Source: Clitopilus passeckerianus
Taxonomy: Eukaryota > Basidiomycota > Agaricomycetes > Agaricales > Entolomataceae
Reading direction: 5' to 3'
Assembly (NCBI GenBank): GCA_944990035.1
Contig: CALYLX010000117.1
Span: 124,001 to 188,000, forward strand
Length of the DNA: 64,000 nt
Position numbers and translations under genes: made by a program. Positions 47,638 to 61,344 of this stretch are shown piece after piece. How positions within the stretch are numbered: position 1 is the first letter of the stretch; each line of letters begins with the position of its first letter. Under the pieces are notes generated by a model. The model ran no database searches, was not told the origin of the DNA, and worked only from the letters and a program-made list of their open reading frames with translations.

Positions 47638-48296
47638 ATGCTCACGTTTTGCACAAACCTCATGCTGTTGGTGTTGCTGGTCGCCAACTTCCTGATAGTA
47701 GGATTGAATTTAAAAGCAATCATTGGGCCGAGAATTGGTGGGCACCCTCCTTTAAGAAATGGCTGAGCGGAATCATTGACGGGTTGGCTCTAGAACGATT
47801 ACCTACTTACACGTACATCGATCATGACTTCCCGCTGGAGTTACCCATCGAAGGCGGGTTGGAAACGGTAGCCACGACACTGCAAGAGACAGTCAGGCTG
47901 CAAGTGGGCAATCACGATCCCACTGGGAAGTTCGAATGGGAACTATTGGAAACCCTGCCAGAAGGATACGGGCGGGTTCGATTGGGTCCTGATCGCAGGC
48001 TCTTTCTACCGACCATCTTCCACCAACTGCACTGTGTGAGGGCACTGGAAATCAGGCTTCGCGACATGAACTCGACCAGTATAGATGCAGAGCATTACCG
48101 GCACTGCTTGAATTACTTGCGTCAAACCCTGCTGTGCGAGGCAAATGATTCCTTGGAAGAGGGTGATTTCATGCTGAAGGACCCCGAGGTGGACCGAGTA
48201 GGCGATACCATGATATGTCGGGACTGGCAGCAACTATATGCGGTGATGAACGAGAACGCCAATGACTATGCACAGTGGAGGAAGGAATGGAATTAG
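47638..48296 (+). CDS. UstYa-like oxidase (DUF3328), both HxxHC motifs present
   Basis: Exon 1 47638-47737 and exon 2 47794-48296 give 200 aa. Exon 1 is a membrane anchor (LMLLVLLVANFLIVGLNL). The intron was placed because anchor and domain are in different frames. GTGGGC…CTCTAG joins them in frame as GPRI-ERLPTYTYIDHDFPLELP, the usual UstYa order. The domain has FHQLHCV and HYRHCLNYLRQTLLC, the two HxxHC copper-type motifs, then CRDWQQLY. Characterised UstYa proteins carry out oxidative cyclisation or other oxidation of ribosomal peptides (ustiloxin, asperipin, phomopsin) or act on other metabolites. The substrate here is unknown. P1 and P2 lie immediately upstream on the other strand. Confidence 0.85.
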
Positions 48297-48546
48297 CCAA
48301 AAGCGACTCGCTTGACTTGATTTGTCGTTGTTAGTTACCTTCGATCTAGCGAATTTGACTGCATCGTATTCTCTGTCTACGCCCATCACGGTCCTGATGG
48401 ATCTTGGAGGCTTGCGCGTGGTCTTGGCTAGAAATGGCCACCTGAATGAGGTGCAACTTTGCCCATAGAGCACCAGCTGATATATAAGTGGATTTCATCA
48501 ACTTCGTTGGGCCCGACCTTTCATTGCTCTCACTCTGTGTTTAAAC

Positions 48547-50607
<2,061 letters not shown>

Positions 50608-51009
50608 AATGCCATATCGAATACTTCGAGGCTAGGACGCATTCAAGACTAACTGTGCTCCATTGAAATGCGCTATCTATACGTTTATTGCTTCTGTTCA
50701 TGCGATTACATACCACCTTACCATTCGGGCATTTGTGTCGTCCTTGGAATTTCAATTGTCTGTCGGAAAGGATCACATCACGGGCGAAGGTGCTGAGATG
50801 CCTCAGACATAGCATGGTAGGGATCACAAACTTGACCAACGCCCAGTGTAAACCATCTCAAACGTCGAGGTTATGATCAGAGAAGCTTCATAGAACTGGC
50901 CGGCAGGCCGCAGAATCCATACAACGAACATCAGATATAGTTGACTATCCTAAAACATACAATGCTTTATGCCTGAACAGAGATCGAAATAACGATGTAT
51001 TTGGACTCA
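50608..51009. other. Convergent 3' intergenic region
   Basis: No coding signal seen. Confidence 0.4.
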
Positions 51010-51612
51010 CTAAGGCGAAGTCGGCTCCGCGTACCTAGCGTGATTTTCCTCGGCGGCTTGGTATACGCTTGTCCAATCCCCCGGACAGATGGCATCGTAG
51101 CCCCTACTGGCACTGCCAGCGGATGTCCTCACTGATTCGATTCTCAGATTTGGTCGGCATAGAATAGTCTGGCGGAGATATGTGAGGCAATGATGTGTGA
51201 GAGGCTCGCTGCCTGGCTGGTTGTGTTCATGTCGTAGGATGCCTAAGCACTTCAATTGGTGGAACAAGGAGACAGTGTATGGTTTGAGCTCGCTGGAGGA
51301 GGGGGAAGGAGCGAGGACCGTATGTCCGTGAGAGGGAAGAAGTTTGGCGTATTCGAGGGCACCTTGTTCGGATTCAAGGTCGTAATGGGATCCTTCGCCA
51401 ATGTGAATAGCAACCGGGCCCGAATCTGGGACTCTGAAATATTTCGAACTGTTGTCGGAAGGCGTCTAAATAAGTAGAACATATCTGTGAGAATCGCAGA
51501 GTCGGGCGAATTACTTTCAACGTACCGCATTCCAAGCTGTCAAGAAGGACAGGACGAGGACGAGGATGAATGATATGGCAGTCGCCGCAGCCAACTCACC
51601 CCGTAGATTCAT
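51010..51612 (-). CDS. UstYa-like protein with altered HxxHC motifs
   Basis: Exon 1 51612-51526 encodes the membrane anchor (MNLRGELAAATAISFILVLV). Exon 2 51465-51010 joins in phase 0 and encodes GPVAIHIGEGSHYDLESEQ, LKPYTVSLFHQLKCLGILR, LTHHCLTYLRQTILC and CPGDWTSVYQAAEENHARY; 180 aa in all. The join was chosen because it alone keeps the GEGSHYDLESEQ block in frame with FHQLKC. The first motif is HQLKC (second His replaced by Lys) and the second has LTHHC (first His replaced by Leu), so each HxxHC has lost one His. It may be catalytically changed, or belong to a separate basidiomycete subgroup. It is diverged from, not a copy of, the protein at 47638. Confidence 0.78.
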
Positions 51613-52074
51613 CTCCAGGTGAGTCGTAGAGGTAAGATCGTCTCCCTAGACGATCTTACTGTATGTATCCGAGCTCTCAGAGGGTTGTCATGAGTTGTGT
51701 ATTCGCCGGCGGCTCGGCGGTAAGAATGGTAGATGGAACCGAGCGGTGCCTCAGCGCTGATCGGTCGATGAAGAGGATTCAAGCAGTTTCATATCAGAAA
51801 AGCGACCGAAAGAGGAGAATCTGGGGCTTATTATATTAGAGTTCGAAGTGGAGTGGGCGTGAGTGTGAGAACGCAGCTGATCACGGAAGAGCATGGTGAT
51901 CATCGCGGTCTTCTCCTACCTCATTCCACCTTCGTAGAAGTAAAGGCCGAGTGCAACGCCTTTTGGCAAGTATCTGGCGCAAACGAGAACTCGGAAATGG
52001 AGTACGCCAAGCAAACGGACTAACATTCTTATGGGTTTCCTTCGACCAGCTCATTTGACCTTAACGCCAACACC
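51613..52074. promoter_or_regulatory. Divergent promoter region UstYa-2/But2-like
   Basis: 462 bases between divergent starts; no coding signal or clear TATA found. Confidence 0.35.
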
Positions 52075-53008
52075 ATGAACAGCTCAGACGAATATCGAGT
52101 CCTCGTTAGTGAAGACGACCCTTATGCAAACTATGAAAAACCTCCTCTTGACTCTGTTAACAAGAATCAGAGCCTCTACCATCGCGTAACACTGTGGCTC
52201 TCCGTTTTTCTGACATTCGTGAACCTTGGTGTTTTGGTTATCTCGAGTCGCTGGAACAGCGCCACCCATAATCTTCATCTCGACCGGAAGAACATTCACA
52301 CTTTAAGGCGGCCATCACAGTACATTGGGTTTGATTCCATTGAACGACCCGTGCCTCCAATTCCGAAAAACTTCACAAACTACCCCTTCCTATTAACGCA
52401 AGTCGACTTCGCCCATCCAGATAGAGTGCTGCCGGAGAGTTCGAAGAAGTCCTTGGCTCACTCGGGAACCATTTATCCTGATGACAAGAAACTGTTGGTT
52501 GCAGATAAGGTATGATCATCCCTTAATTGGATTGGAGGTTTCTGACCCACGTCAAATAATCAAGATAACAACAATTGCGCAATTTCGGGCTATTGACTAT
52601 GGCATGGAAGACTGTGAGATTCACATCAACCTGCCACCCGCGTCGCAATCTACCCAGACATTGGAAGCTGTGTCGTTGTACAGGCTCGAAGCCGATATGC
52701 CATTGGATGTAGGGAAACTATCATCTAGGACGTCTCCACGCAGGATAGGAAAACTTGCAGATATATACGCTGTTCAAGGAGAGCCAACCACCTGGCGGCG
52801 GAGAGTCTTTTGTGGCCTGGAAGAAGTTCTAACGTTTGAAGTGGCCTGCCCCGACGACCTTCCCCATGACAAATCGTGTCAGCTGGAATGGTGGCAGACG
52901 AAGAGAGAATCCACGCCAGGTAGGTATACATACAGTGTTTTCGCTAACTATCTCATGAACCCTCCGCGTAATGCAGGTTTCTATCTCATCCAGCACGCGA
53001 CCATCTAA
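52075..53008 (+). CDS. But2-like uncharacterised Agaricomycete membrane protein
   Basis: Exons 52075-52509, 52565-52919 and 52977-53008 give 273 aa. A cytosolic N-terminus (DEYRVLVSEDDPYANYEKPP) precedes one membrane segment (VTLWLSVFLTFVNLGVLVIS), then a lumenal/extracellular domain: RPSQYIGFDSIERPVPPIPK, FLLTQVDFAHPDRVLP, SGTIYPDDKKLLVADK, TTIAQFRAIDYGMEDCEIHI. This pattern is common in mushroom genomes, and the second half resembles a But2-type C-terminal domain. The last exon is 32 bases and supplies GFYLIQHATI. Function unknown. It is divergent from the second UstYa gene. Confidence 0.75.
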
Positions 53009-53524
53009 ACCCTGTGGTGCGGAGCCGGAACTATCTCCCGCTGTTACAGCCGAAGCTGTGTCTCTTGATCATCATGCCCCGCACTTACCGCTCGGAATAA
53101 TCGTGATCATGAATATGTATTATAGATGGTTTCCTCAAACCAATTCAACTCCAACATTTCATGTGGGCAACAGCTGTAAATGGATCACGCCCGTCCGTAC
53201 TTCTGTCAGCCGTTCCGTGGATGTCATTGAGCGTGACGTCGCAAGCCAAGGCGACGAGGCTTTCATGATCACATCTCTTGCATTGATTGGCTCCCAAAAT
53301 CGCGCCGCTGTAATGTGATGTATTCCATTCCGTCCGTTCCAGGGTCCTGATTCGACGTTTAATGGTCAGGCGGACCCAAGAAAGGACAAATGGGAATCAA
53401 GCTTCTCCGGAGGCACTTTTGATCTATATGAAAGAGTGGTCTAACAAAACTGCTTCCGTCGTTATCCTGAGCAGTCCCCTTCTTTCTTCGCTTAGCAGTT
53501 GTCCCCCGTTCATTGCAAGGAAAT
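53009..53524. other. Intergenic
   Basis: No supported gene; presumed promoter of the DUF6534 gene at its right end. Confidence 0.35.
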
Positions 53525-55304
53525 ATGCTTGCAGAGTACGTCGTCCTCAGTGCCCGCGCCGGCGCTCCCAACCCCTCTAAGACGGTGGCACCCATGTACT
53601 GGGGTGAGTCAATCTTGGAATGCTGAAAAGGGCCCCACCTAACGACCGTTCTACTTAGGCTTGGTGCTATCCGTCTTGTAAGCGGGTTTTATAACGGTCT
53701 GTCTGACCACCGAAGCTGATTGGACATTTCAGTACTTGTGGGATAAGCATCGTGCAAGCGCATTACTACTTCAGAAAGAATACGGATAGGCCGTGGTTGC
53801 GATGGACGGTACCTATTTAATCCGACTTGTAAAAGAAGCACTTCTCACCCTGACGGTATTCTAGGCAGGGGTTATTTTGTAAGTTTCTTACTGGATTTTA
53901 TCACCGCAGAAACTGATGGAATATTGGCCACTAACTAGCCTCTTTGACCTCGTTTCAACGTCATTGGTTATCGCAGCAGTTTATGAATATTTCGTTCGTC
54001 GGTCGCTCACTAGTGATCTAGCTTTTATTCTAATAGTTGCTTAGGTTCCTCGCTTCGGTGATGTTACGCACATCTGGGAGATCACGCCGTAGGTCCTAGG
54101 TCAGAGTAGTAATCCAATCTCTTAACTCGCGTTGACAGAACGCTCGCTGCGGAGTGTGTCTTCGCGATCTTTATCACTTTCATGTCAGTTATTTCTTTTA
54201 ACTATGCTTCTTAATGCAGACCCGGCTGAAACCCTTCCGCAGCGCACAGTTTTATTTTGGCTACCAGATTTATTGCGGTAAGCTCCTTGAGATGCTACTC
54301 TTCAACAATAAATTACAGGAACTCATGTTGTATACTAGTTAAACCTCGCGGTCTTTTTGGGGACATCTTAGTCGGAGTGCTGGTAAGTTGGAAATGCTTT
54401 CATCTTCCACTAGGTTTAACGTATCGTTATAGGCTTTCTTTGCGATCATGGCCCTACGTAGGTAATCCTTAGTCTACAACTGATCTCCCTCTTATCTTCC
54501 TCTCCTATGGTACCCAGTCTTTGGTTGTGGTACGTGATGCATCTTCCTTTCCCGTGTCGACTTTCTCATCATGGTTCAGTCTGCTTTACGTTCATGTTTG
54601 TGCACCAAAACTGGGAGCACTGGGCTCTAGCGATCCAGGTAATATTTATTCTATATCGTCTCGAACCTCCAACTCACACTTTCAAAGATTGGGTTCTCGG
54701 GTGCGAAAGGCTTTGCCATGCTCTTCGACATTGTTTCCACCATTTGCATGTGCGTGTTCCTCGTGAGATCTAACCCGGACGTTTCAAGAGGGTAAGTCAT
54801 CACCTATACAATAATCGTCTGCGATATTCATTCGGCATAACAGCACAAAACGGGTCGTCCGGATCCTCGTCTTCTTCTTCCTCCAGCGTGGGGCTCTGGT
54901 GACGATCGTCCAGACTCTGCTCTTCGTCGTGAACTGGGCTTTCAACCAGGAAATGTACTGGCTCACACCACATCTTCTTGTCACCAGGCTATACGTCAAC
55001 ACCTTCTGTGAGTATTCATCGAGAGGCCCTTCATTCCTTGACTGATCCTAATATTTCAGTTGCTATGTGCGTGTTACTGCCTGGGCGGTAGATAGTCAAA
55101 ACTGATCCTCTGACCATTTAGGCTTAATTCCCGTAAATATCTAAAGAAGAAGAATATGCAAACCTCCCACCATGTCTCGGAAATGGTTTTCAACAGTGCC
55201 CAGCTTGACATATCAGCGGCGAACTGGAACGAATACGAAGGTGAGTTTACTTGTGTTGGCGTAATCAACATTCACTAACTCTTCGTTTCAACGTAGGAAC
55301 ATAA
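53525..55304 (+). CDS. DUF6534-family seven-helix membrane protein (second copy)
   Basis: A very intron-rich gene. Exons that can be set with some certainty are 53525-53603, 53659 to about 53684 and 53733-53808. They read MLAEYVVLSARAG…KTVAPMYWG, LVLSVFTCGISIVQAHYYF and RKNTDRPWLRW. Later exons give LFDLVSTSLVIAAVYEYF, VPRFGDVTHIWEITP, TLAAECVFAIFITF, then a helix pair, a block with GFAMLFDIVSTICMCVFLV, and VVRILVFFFLQRGALVTIV. The end is TRLYVNTF and LNSRKYLKKK, closing the family's C-terminal domain, with the stop at 55302-55304. Same family as 1113-2753 but quite diverged. Exon borders between about 54240 and 54500 are uncertain. Function of the family unknown. Confidence 0.65.
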
Positions 55305-55783
55305 AGGTCAAGACGACGATTTTGTTAACTCATTCCCAGTGTAGATGCTTTGTTCTGTCCTTACAGTAACTACATAATGTTCTACTCGCCATGTAACCAA
55401 TTGTCAATAATTTATTCTTTCTGATATTGCGCTACATCTCTGGGAAGAATATGTAGTCTTCGGACGTAGTGTCGCCCAAGCAAAGTAATTGTCCAGCAGT
55501 ACGTAAGGCTCTCAACTTCAACGTTGGAGCTGCTGTTTGAAAAAAAGCTGATGCCATTTTGGGATCTGAGAAATACACTATAGAAAAGAAATTGGTATAA
55601 TCTAGGGGTCTAGATATGTAAAGTGTTATGCGTAGTGGATATTGTGGGTATTGTACAGGGGTAACAGGAAACATGAAGGGTGAGTATGCATCTATGCTAC
55701 AGAATCTTCTTTTATCTAGTTTGAAAACAATGCCGGGAGTGAAAACATTAAATAACAATAAAACATTAGATGGATAAAGAATC
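55305..55783. other. Convergent 3' intergenic region
   Basis: AT-rich, no coding signal. Confidence 0.4.
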
Positions 55784-57593
55784 TTAACCGTACACAAAAT
55801 TGCAAAATTGCTGGACTGTCATGTTGGAGCCCTTATACTTTTCGTGTGCTTCATTTACACGCTCACGGAGGCCAGCCGGAGGCTGACAACTTGAAGGCTT
55901 GGTGCTGCACGGATTCTTCTTTGCATCCGGCCTTGCAACGATCTTTGCGCATTGGGTGCATATGGTGTACCAAGGAAGGTGGCTCAGGATATGTCGAACG
56001 CGATCGCGAAATCTGGCCTCGCCAAGCTTGGTGGTACTGTGGCAGCCGTCCCATAGGCAGCAGCCTCCTTCTTCTCCAACCATTCTACCATGGTCTTCAA
56101 TGTGGCGAGAAACGGCCTTGAAGTAGGCTTCACAAGTATCGAAGTCCTTGCGGCGGCAGAGGGCTTTGGAACATCCTTTCCATTTACAGGCATACTCCTC
56201 TGACCAGAGGATGCCCGGTACCGGCCCAAACTTGACTTCTTTGGAGGCAGGGTAATCTGGAAACCATGTCCTGGATGGTCGGCGGCCATGAGAGTGAGAA
56301 CTTGGATTGGGATGCATGGACGGTTTTGCGCATCCTACTCGGAGGGGGTGGATGGCATCACTGCTCGGTGGAGGCATTACAGAGATGGCCGGCATCGTAG
56401 ATGCAGATTGGGAAATGGCAGCGAAAGCGCTCATGGAGGATGCATTCTGCACGTCAGCCAGCGCAGGGTTCATGGCCGACGGCAATGGCACATACGGCGA
56501 AGATATGTAATCATTCCGGAATTGCAACGAGTCGTCCGCGAGGGAGTGCGTTGGAATGGGCGGGCTGGTCGCGGGAGTCCAGACCTGACCAGGTTTTTCA
56601 ACGGTGGCCTGCATAGGGAGGCTGGCGGGGGAAGATAGATATGATTGGTAGTTTTCAGGCTCCTTTTTGAAAACGAAGATAGAGTCAGGATGAGCCTGTG
56701 CGCTTGTCGGAGTGATCGAAGAATGCCCGCCGGCGAGTGATATGTTATGCGCAGGGAATTTAGTAGTAGGTGACGAATGGAAAGATGGATGTGGTTGTTG
56801 ATTGAAAGGAACGGCAGGGGGAACAGGGCCACCCTGATAGTAAGGTTGGTTGGAATGAGCGGGGTTGTGAATGAAAGAGTTGGAGCTGTAGGGATGACAA
56901 TTGAGTTTTTTTCAATGAGGTTCTCTAAGGAATAAACTTGCTAATGACCATGTCCCACATTCCCCATAGATTCATACGCTGGGACTTGGGGGACCACCTG
57001 GAGGAGGTATAATCTGCATGGCTGTGCCGTCGTCTAGATTGAACGAGAATGGCTTTACCCAGGGCGGTACCGGACCGGCCGATGTGGGGGGCATAAGGGC
57101 CGCCATGGTGTCTAAAGTGCGATGGGGCTGGTGAACGTATTGAGGGAATTGGATGGATTCAGATTTGATAGTGGCTAGGGTTGGGATATCATCTATTGGG
57201 TGGGAGCGGGTTGCAGACATCGAAAAGCCATTGGCAGAGAGCTGCTCCTGGTGCAAACTGGGAGGTGGTTGCGAGTCGTAATGAGTGGTATGGGAAAATC
57301 TAAAACTGTATTCCGACGATTCAGAGGCTGCCAGACTGAGAAAGATGGGGTTGAGTACTCTCTCGTGGTGTCTTGGACAGTAGACTTACCCTTGCTTACT
57401 CTCTGAGTTCCCAGTGAAATCATGCAGGGTTGGTTCCGACTTCGGTTGAACGCGAGGGCCTATGAAGAGGAACGAAGGCGTTCAGGATAATTCATGTCCT
57501 TCGCTATGAATACATACCCCCAGGGTATAAGGTATACCCTTCGAATGGAATGTAGTCATTAGGGCGAGGAGCGGCCCAAGTTGGATGAATCAT
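55784..57593 (-). CDS. C2H2 zinc-finger-like protein (paralogue A)
   Basis: The last exon reads upstream continuously from the stop at 55784 through a Pro/Ser-rich region (GGPVPPAVPFNQQPHPSF; SLADDSLQFRNDY). The conserved part is GPVPGILWSEEYACKWKGC-SKALC…SRHIEDH, a C-x4-C…H-x3-H unit. A second unit follows, CLWDGC…RVRHILSHL, again C-x4-C…H-x3-H, then WYTICTQCAKIVARPDAK (CxxC) and MTVQQFCNFVYG. CxWxGC-type fingers occur in fungal transcription factors, so DNA binding is likely but unproven. Upstream exons include MHQEQLSANGFSMSA (57256) and a probable first exon MIHPTWAAPRPNDY at 57593. I could not find a join between those exons and the main exon that keeps frame. Confidence 0.68.
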
Positions 57594-58191
57594 AGTAGGA
57601 AGGAAGGAAACTGGGGAGAGAAAATGAGGGTAGGTGGTTTTATCCTGTTCCAGCCCGAGGGCGGCCCACCGACCTCATGAGACCAGCCGACGCTTGGGGG
57701 AAAGGCCTCTATGGGCCACCGAGGACACTGAAGCCATCCATTATCAACAATGAAGGCAAGGATAGAACAGGCTTGTGCAGATCATCGATTGCCAGTAACA
57801 TCTCGCTTACTGTGGACCATTGACAGCCATGGGCTAATTTCCTAACTGCAAGCTTATCCTTGGTAACCATGAGACACGAATTAGAGCACCAGCCTAATCT
57901 GGTAGCTCCACGAGCCAACTTCGTCCTTCAGGTCCTCAATCCACCCATTCACACGCTACAGAGGCCATCAGAGGCCCGCCCGTGAAAATGAGCTCTGTAC
58001 ACAATTTCTGCTTGTCCCACGAGTTTTCAATCGTTCCACACGCCACACCCGCCGTGTGAGCTCAAGTCTCATTCATTATAGAATCAGATGAAGGCCCACC
58101 CAATCAACCAGCGTCCTCTACGTCAGGATCGTCGGATTTTTCAATCGGAAATCGTGTCCAACTCGTCAAATCCACCACAAGTATTAGCACC
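57594..58191. other. Intergenic
   Basis: No supported gene; promoter side of paralogue A. Confidence 0.35.
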
Positions 58192-58479
58192 ATGAGGACA
58201 CCCATCAGCAAGCTGAGAAATCTCAATAGCTTGTCAAGGACGTGTAGCAGGCAGCCTCTCGTCAACCGATTTCACCAGCAGAAGGCAGCAGTCCTTCCTG
58301 TTCAAGCCGCAGACCGCTTGGAACGGTCGGCCCCCGAGGTGCAGCTTGGAGGTAGAGAGGACCCAGCTTTTGAAGCCACTCCTACGAATGTCGTGGACTC
58401 CATCCACCTTTCACAGGTCCTTCCAGCCTATCCAAGGAATCGGAAGGTGTCATTCCATATGTATCTAGAGCTGAGATAA
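58192..58479 (+). CDS. Hypothetical 95-aa protein
   Basis: An intact single-exon frame starting at ATG 58192. The first 30 residues are rich in Arg, Ser and Leu with no acids (MRTPISKLRNLNSLSRTCSR), like a mitochondrial presequence; the rest is polar. No motif recognised and no paralogue in the window. It could be chance. Confidence 0.3.
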   Translation: MRTPISKLRNLNSLSRTCSRQPLVNRFHQQKAAVLPVQAADRLERSAPEVQLGGREDPAFEATPTNVVDSIHLSQVLPAYPRNRKVSFHMYLELR

Positions 58480-58748
58480 AACGTGGGGGCTTCATACCAT
58501 TTTAATGCTTAGCGCTTATCCCTAAGGTTTTATGATGGCCCTTGAAGACCAAAGAAGAAAGCCCATCCAACGGAAGCAAATAATATCGTCGAGGCTCAGG
58601 GCTTCGAGAAGAAATCTCATACTAAAGATGCATGTCCTGAGTCCCCGGAGTATCTTACAGGTCGTATAAAGTGTACAAGATATATTCCAGAGTCCATTAT
58701 CTACCGTAATAATCAGCGTTGAAAACATATGCGAAATTCGTGAGATGT

Positions 58749-59988
58749 TTAGTTGGCGTCAGCGTAAACGATATTGCAGAATTCTGCGATAGTCATTCCA
58801 GAATTCCCGTATTCCATGTGTGCTCTCTGTGCACGCCCAAGGAGCTTCTTTGGAGGCTGACAAGAACCAATTACACAGCGGTCTTTGGTTCCCTTTGCGT
58901 CCGGCCTTGCAAGGATCCTCGCGCATCTGGTGCATATAGTGTACCAAGGAACGTGGCATAGGATATGTCGAACACGATCGCGTGCCCTAGTCTTCCCATC
59001 CACTATTCCGCTATGATCTTCGACGTCTTGGGAAACCGCTTTGAAGTAGGCTTCACAAGTATCGAAGTCCTCGCGACAGAGGACCTTCGAACATCCTTCC
59101 CATTTACAAACATACGTCCATGACCAGAGAGTGCCGGGTACTGACCCAAATCCGGTTTGGTCGGAGACAGGGCAGTCCGGAGGCCACGATGCTGATGGTC
59201 GAGATCCACGAGATGTCACTTTCGCGAGATTGTTCTGGCACGGCTGGAAGGCCATCAGAGGAGAGCTGGAATGCCATCTGCTTTTGTCTTCACTCGGGTT
59301 CAAGGAGTTTATAGGAAGGTTGATCGATAAAGGCTCGAAAGGGAACACTGGAAAGGGTTGCATTGCCTTGGGGCCATCCATGCTATACGAATCGAAGGCG
59401 GTCGCAACGAATGGCTCGTCTCGACTTAAGGTGCCTTCGTACCACCGGGAGGAAGAAGGATATGTGTTAGTGCAGTCGGCCTGGAAGAGCCCATGACGGC
59501 CTTGAAAGGGTTGGGTGAACGATGGGCTATATGTGGTCGATGTGTAATACGATAACTGAGCGGGCGGCATTGTCGACGGGACTGAACTTCGGCCGGCCAT
59601 TTCATAGGCAGAGGACGTATGGAGGTTGACGGGAATCCACTCATGAGAATATAGATCGCGGAGATCCGCGTTGGAAAACAACAATTCAGAGCTGGGAAGG
59701 GTCAAGGGTAAGCTTTCATTTGTGATGTATTTCAGAACAGGGAGTTTACCCATTACCGGACGCCAAAATGTGCGTATATCCTTCTTGGTTGTTCGAGGCT
59801 GCCAAAGTGTTGCAATCGAAGTGGACGACGTCTTGGGGTCCTGCTCGAAGGTGCCAGATTACTTAGCATGAGAGGCTTTAGATGGTCTACCATACACGCA
59901 TACCTTCAGATGCGAGAGATCCTGCGGAGTCGGCCGCAGTATAGCCCTCACTTGGCACTCGGAGTGGGGAATGAGAGTAAGAGGACAT
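58749..59988 (-). CDS. Zinc-finger-like protein (paralogue B, degenerate fingers)
   Basis: The main exon (59753-58749) has a Ser/Tyr/Pro-rich N-terminal half. The block shared with paralogue A follows: GSVPGTLWSWTYVCKWEGCS-KVLC, DFDTCEAYFKAVSQDVEDH, RDRVRHILCHVPWYTICTRC, ILARPDAK and MTIAEFCNIVYADAN. Relative to A, the first His of finger 1 is Asp (QDVEDH for RHIEDH), and the CLWDGC of finger 2 is missing with about 13 residues, so neither finger is complete. The CxxC of WYTICTRC remains. The frame is open throughout, so the gene may be functional with a changed fold. Upstream exons are unresolved: one candidate carries an EGYT motif near 59800 and another starts at 59988 (MSSYSHSPLRV). Confidence 0.68.
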
Positions 59989-61344
59989 GATACCAGAGGG
60001 GGTCGGAAATTGTTGAGGATGTAAGGACTTTTCATGGGCATATATAGGCACACCGGGCGGCCACACCTTGAGTTCAGTCGCTGCTGGCGCCAGGAGTTGG
60101 CGCGGTAGGGCAATATTGGCATTAGGCGCAACATTGGCGCTGGCAGCAGGAATTGGCGCGCCTGTAGTGCAACATTAGCGTTCTTACCAGTTAGGCGCAA
60201 CATTGACGCTCTTACCAGTTGGACGCTAGAGCCAAATCTACGAAGGCTCTCGGTGTATGCAATGTAAGTAAGCCAGGTTTATTGGCGCCCACCGTTGGCG
60301 CCCTAGAAATCAGGTACACGAGCGCTCATGAAACACCACTCCACTCCTAGGAGGTGGATTGACATCATACCAGCTGGACGAGTATCTATGCCAGGAGGAC
60401 ACTTTCTAGGACGGCATTTCGGCAACATAGAGTTCTCGGTAGTGCTGTTTTAGGTGAGGCCCAAGTTGAGGCCCAGGAGGACACTCTCGAGACCATTTAA
60501 CATTTGAGTCTCGTGGTGCCGCAGGCGTAGTAATCAACCACAGGATGCTCAGGAATATGTTTCCTCTGCGCGAGTAGAAGGTCCAGGAATCACTGGGAAT
60601 TCTGTTGGATCTAGCGGGTAGTATCTTCCTTTCTCATGGTTCATAATAGTAGGCCAGAGTGTTGCCGTTCGTGGAATAAGGTGTTATTTGAGCCTTGACG
60701 TTGTTATAAAAGATAATCTGCTCAAAGAGACCTGCGAAGGAAAGGGTTGGAGAGATGGTGTAATTGCTTGCGTACTTGGGAAGAGCCTGAGTCCATGCCG
60801 AGGCCGCGGAATAGACATGGTCACTATCTCCCGGTCCTGTAGAAGCGTGAGTCAGGGGCAGTGCGGACATCTCCTTTCTCGCCACATCGAAGTTGTACAG
60901 CATTAGGGATTTTATTCGATGGTGACTGCGGCTCGGTGGCAGGTTACAGCAGTCCATGGTGACAATCGATGGAGGAACGAGTATGATTGACACGGGGTGG
61001 TACTCGGGGATTGAATTTGAACGCGATTATATACCAACCACAGCTCAGGCGTTGATCTCTGCATCAGAGGGGATCCTCCTGGGTAATTCTGAGAGGGGCA
61101 CATTAGATGACGATACGCGGAATTTGGCAACAAGCCTTGGTTCCATTCAAGCATTCGTGATTCCCCAGAGAGGCAAACGAGAAGCCTGTCAACGTGCGGT
61201 CGAAGTCTTTGAAGCACTGACCCTTCCTTCATCGATGTTTCCGGTTCATTTCAAGTTAAAGTAAGATGACCAAACGGAATCGTCAGGATGGAAGCCAAGA
61301 AGAAAATCCAAGAATCATGATACTCGTTACAAGACCTTATACTG
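59989..61344. other. Intergenic region with repeat cluster and one unassigned open frame
   Basis: The left part holds the GGCGC-motif cluster (60080-60310). On the minus strand 60634-60993 is open for 119 codons (…LPLTHASTGPGDSDHVYSA… to NGNTLAYYYEP), which reads like the C-terminus of a real protein. Upstream frames on that strand contain stops, so it may be a gene remnant. No family recognised. Confidence 0.35.
60080..60310. repeat. Cluster of diverged GGCGC-containing repeats
   Basis: TTGGCGC or TGGCGCC occurs about six times. GGCGCAACATTGGCGCT and GGCGCAACATTGACGCT appear as longer copies, and CTTACCAGTT is repeated twice. This is a short degenerate tandem array directly upstream of zinc-finger paralogue B; several units are palindromic (GGCGCC, GGCGCGCC-like). 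Confidence 0.6.

Noticed and set aside
59859..60203. 114-codon minus-strand frame through the GGCGC repeats
   Set aside because: Reading depends on the repeat array, has no motif and does not join paralogue B in frame.
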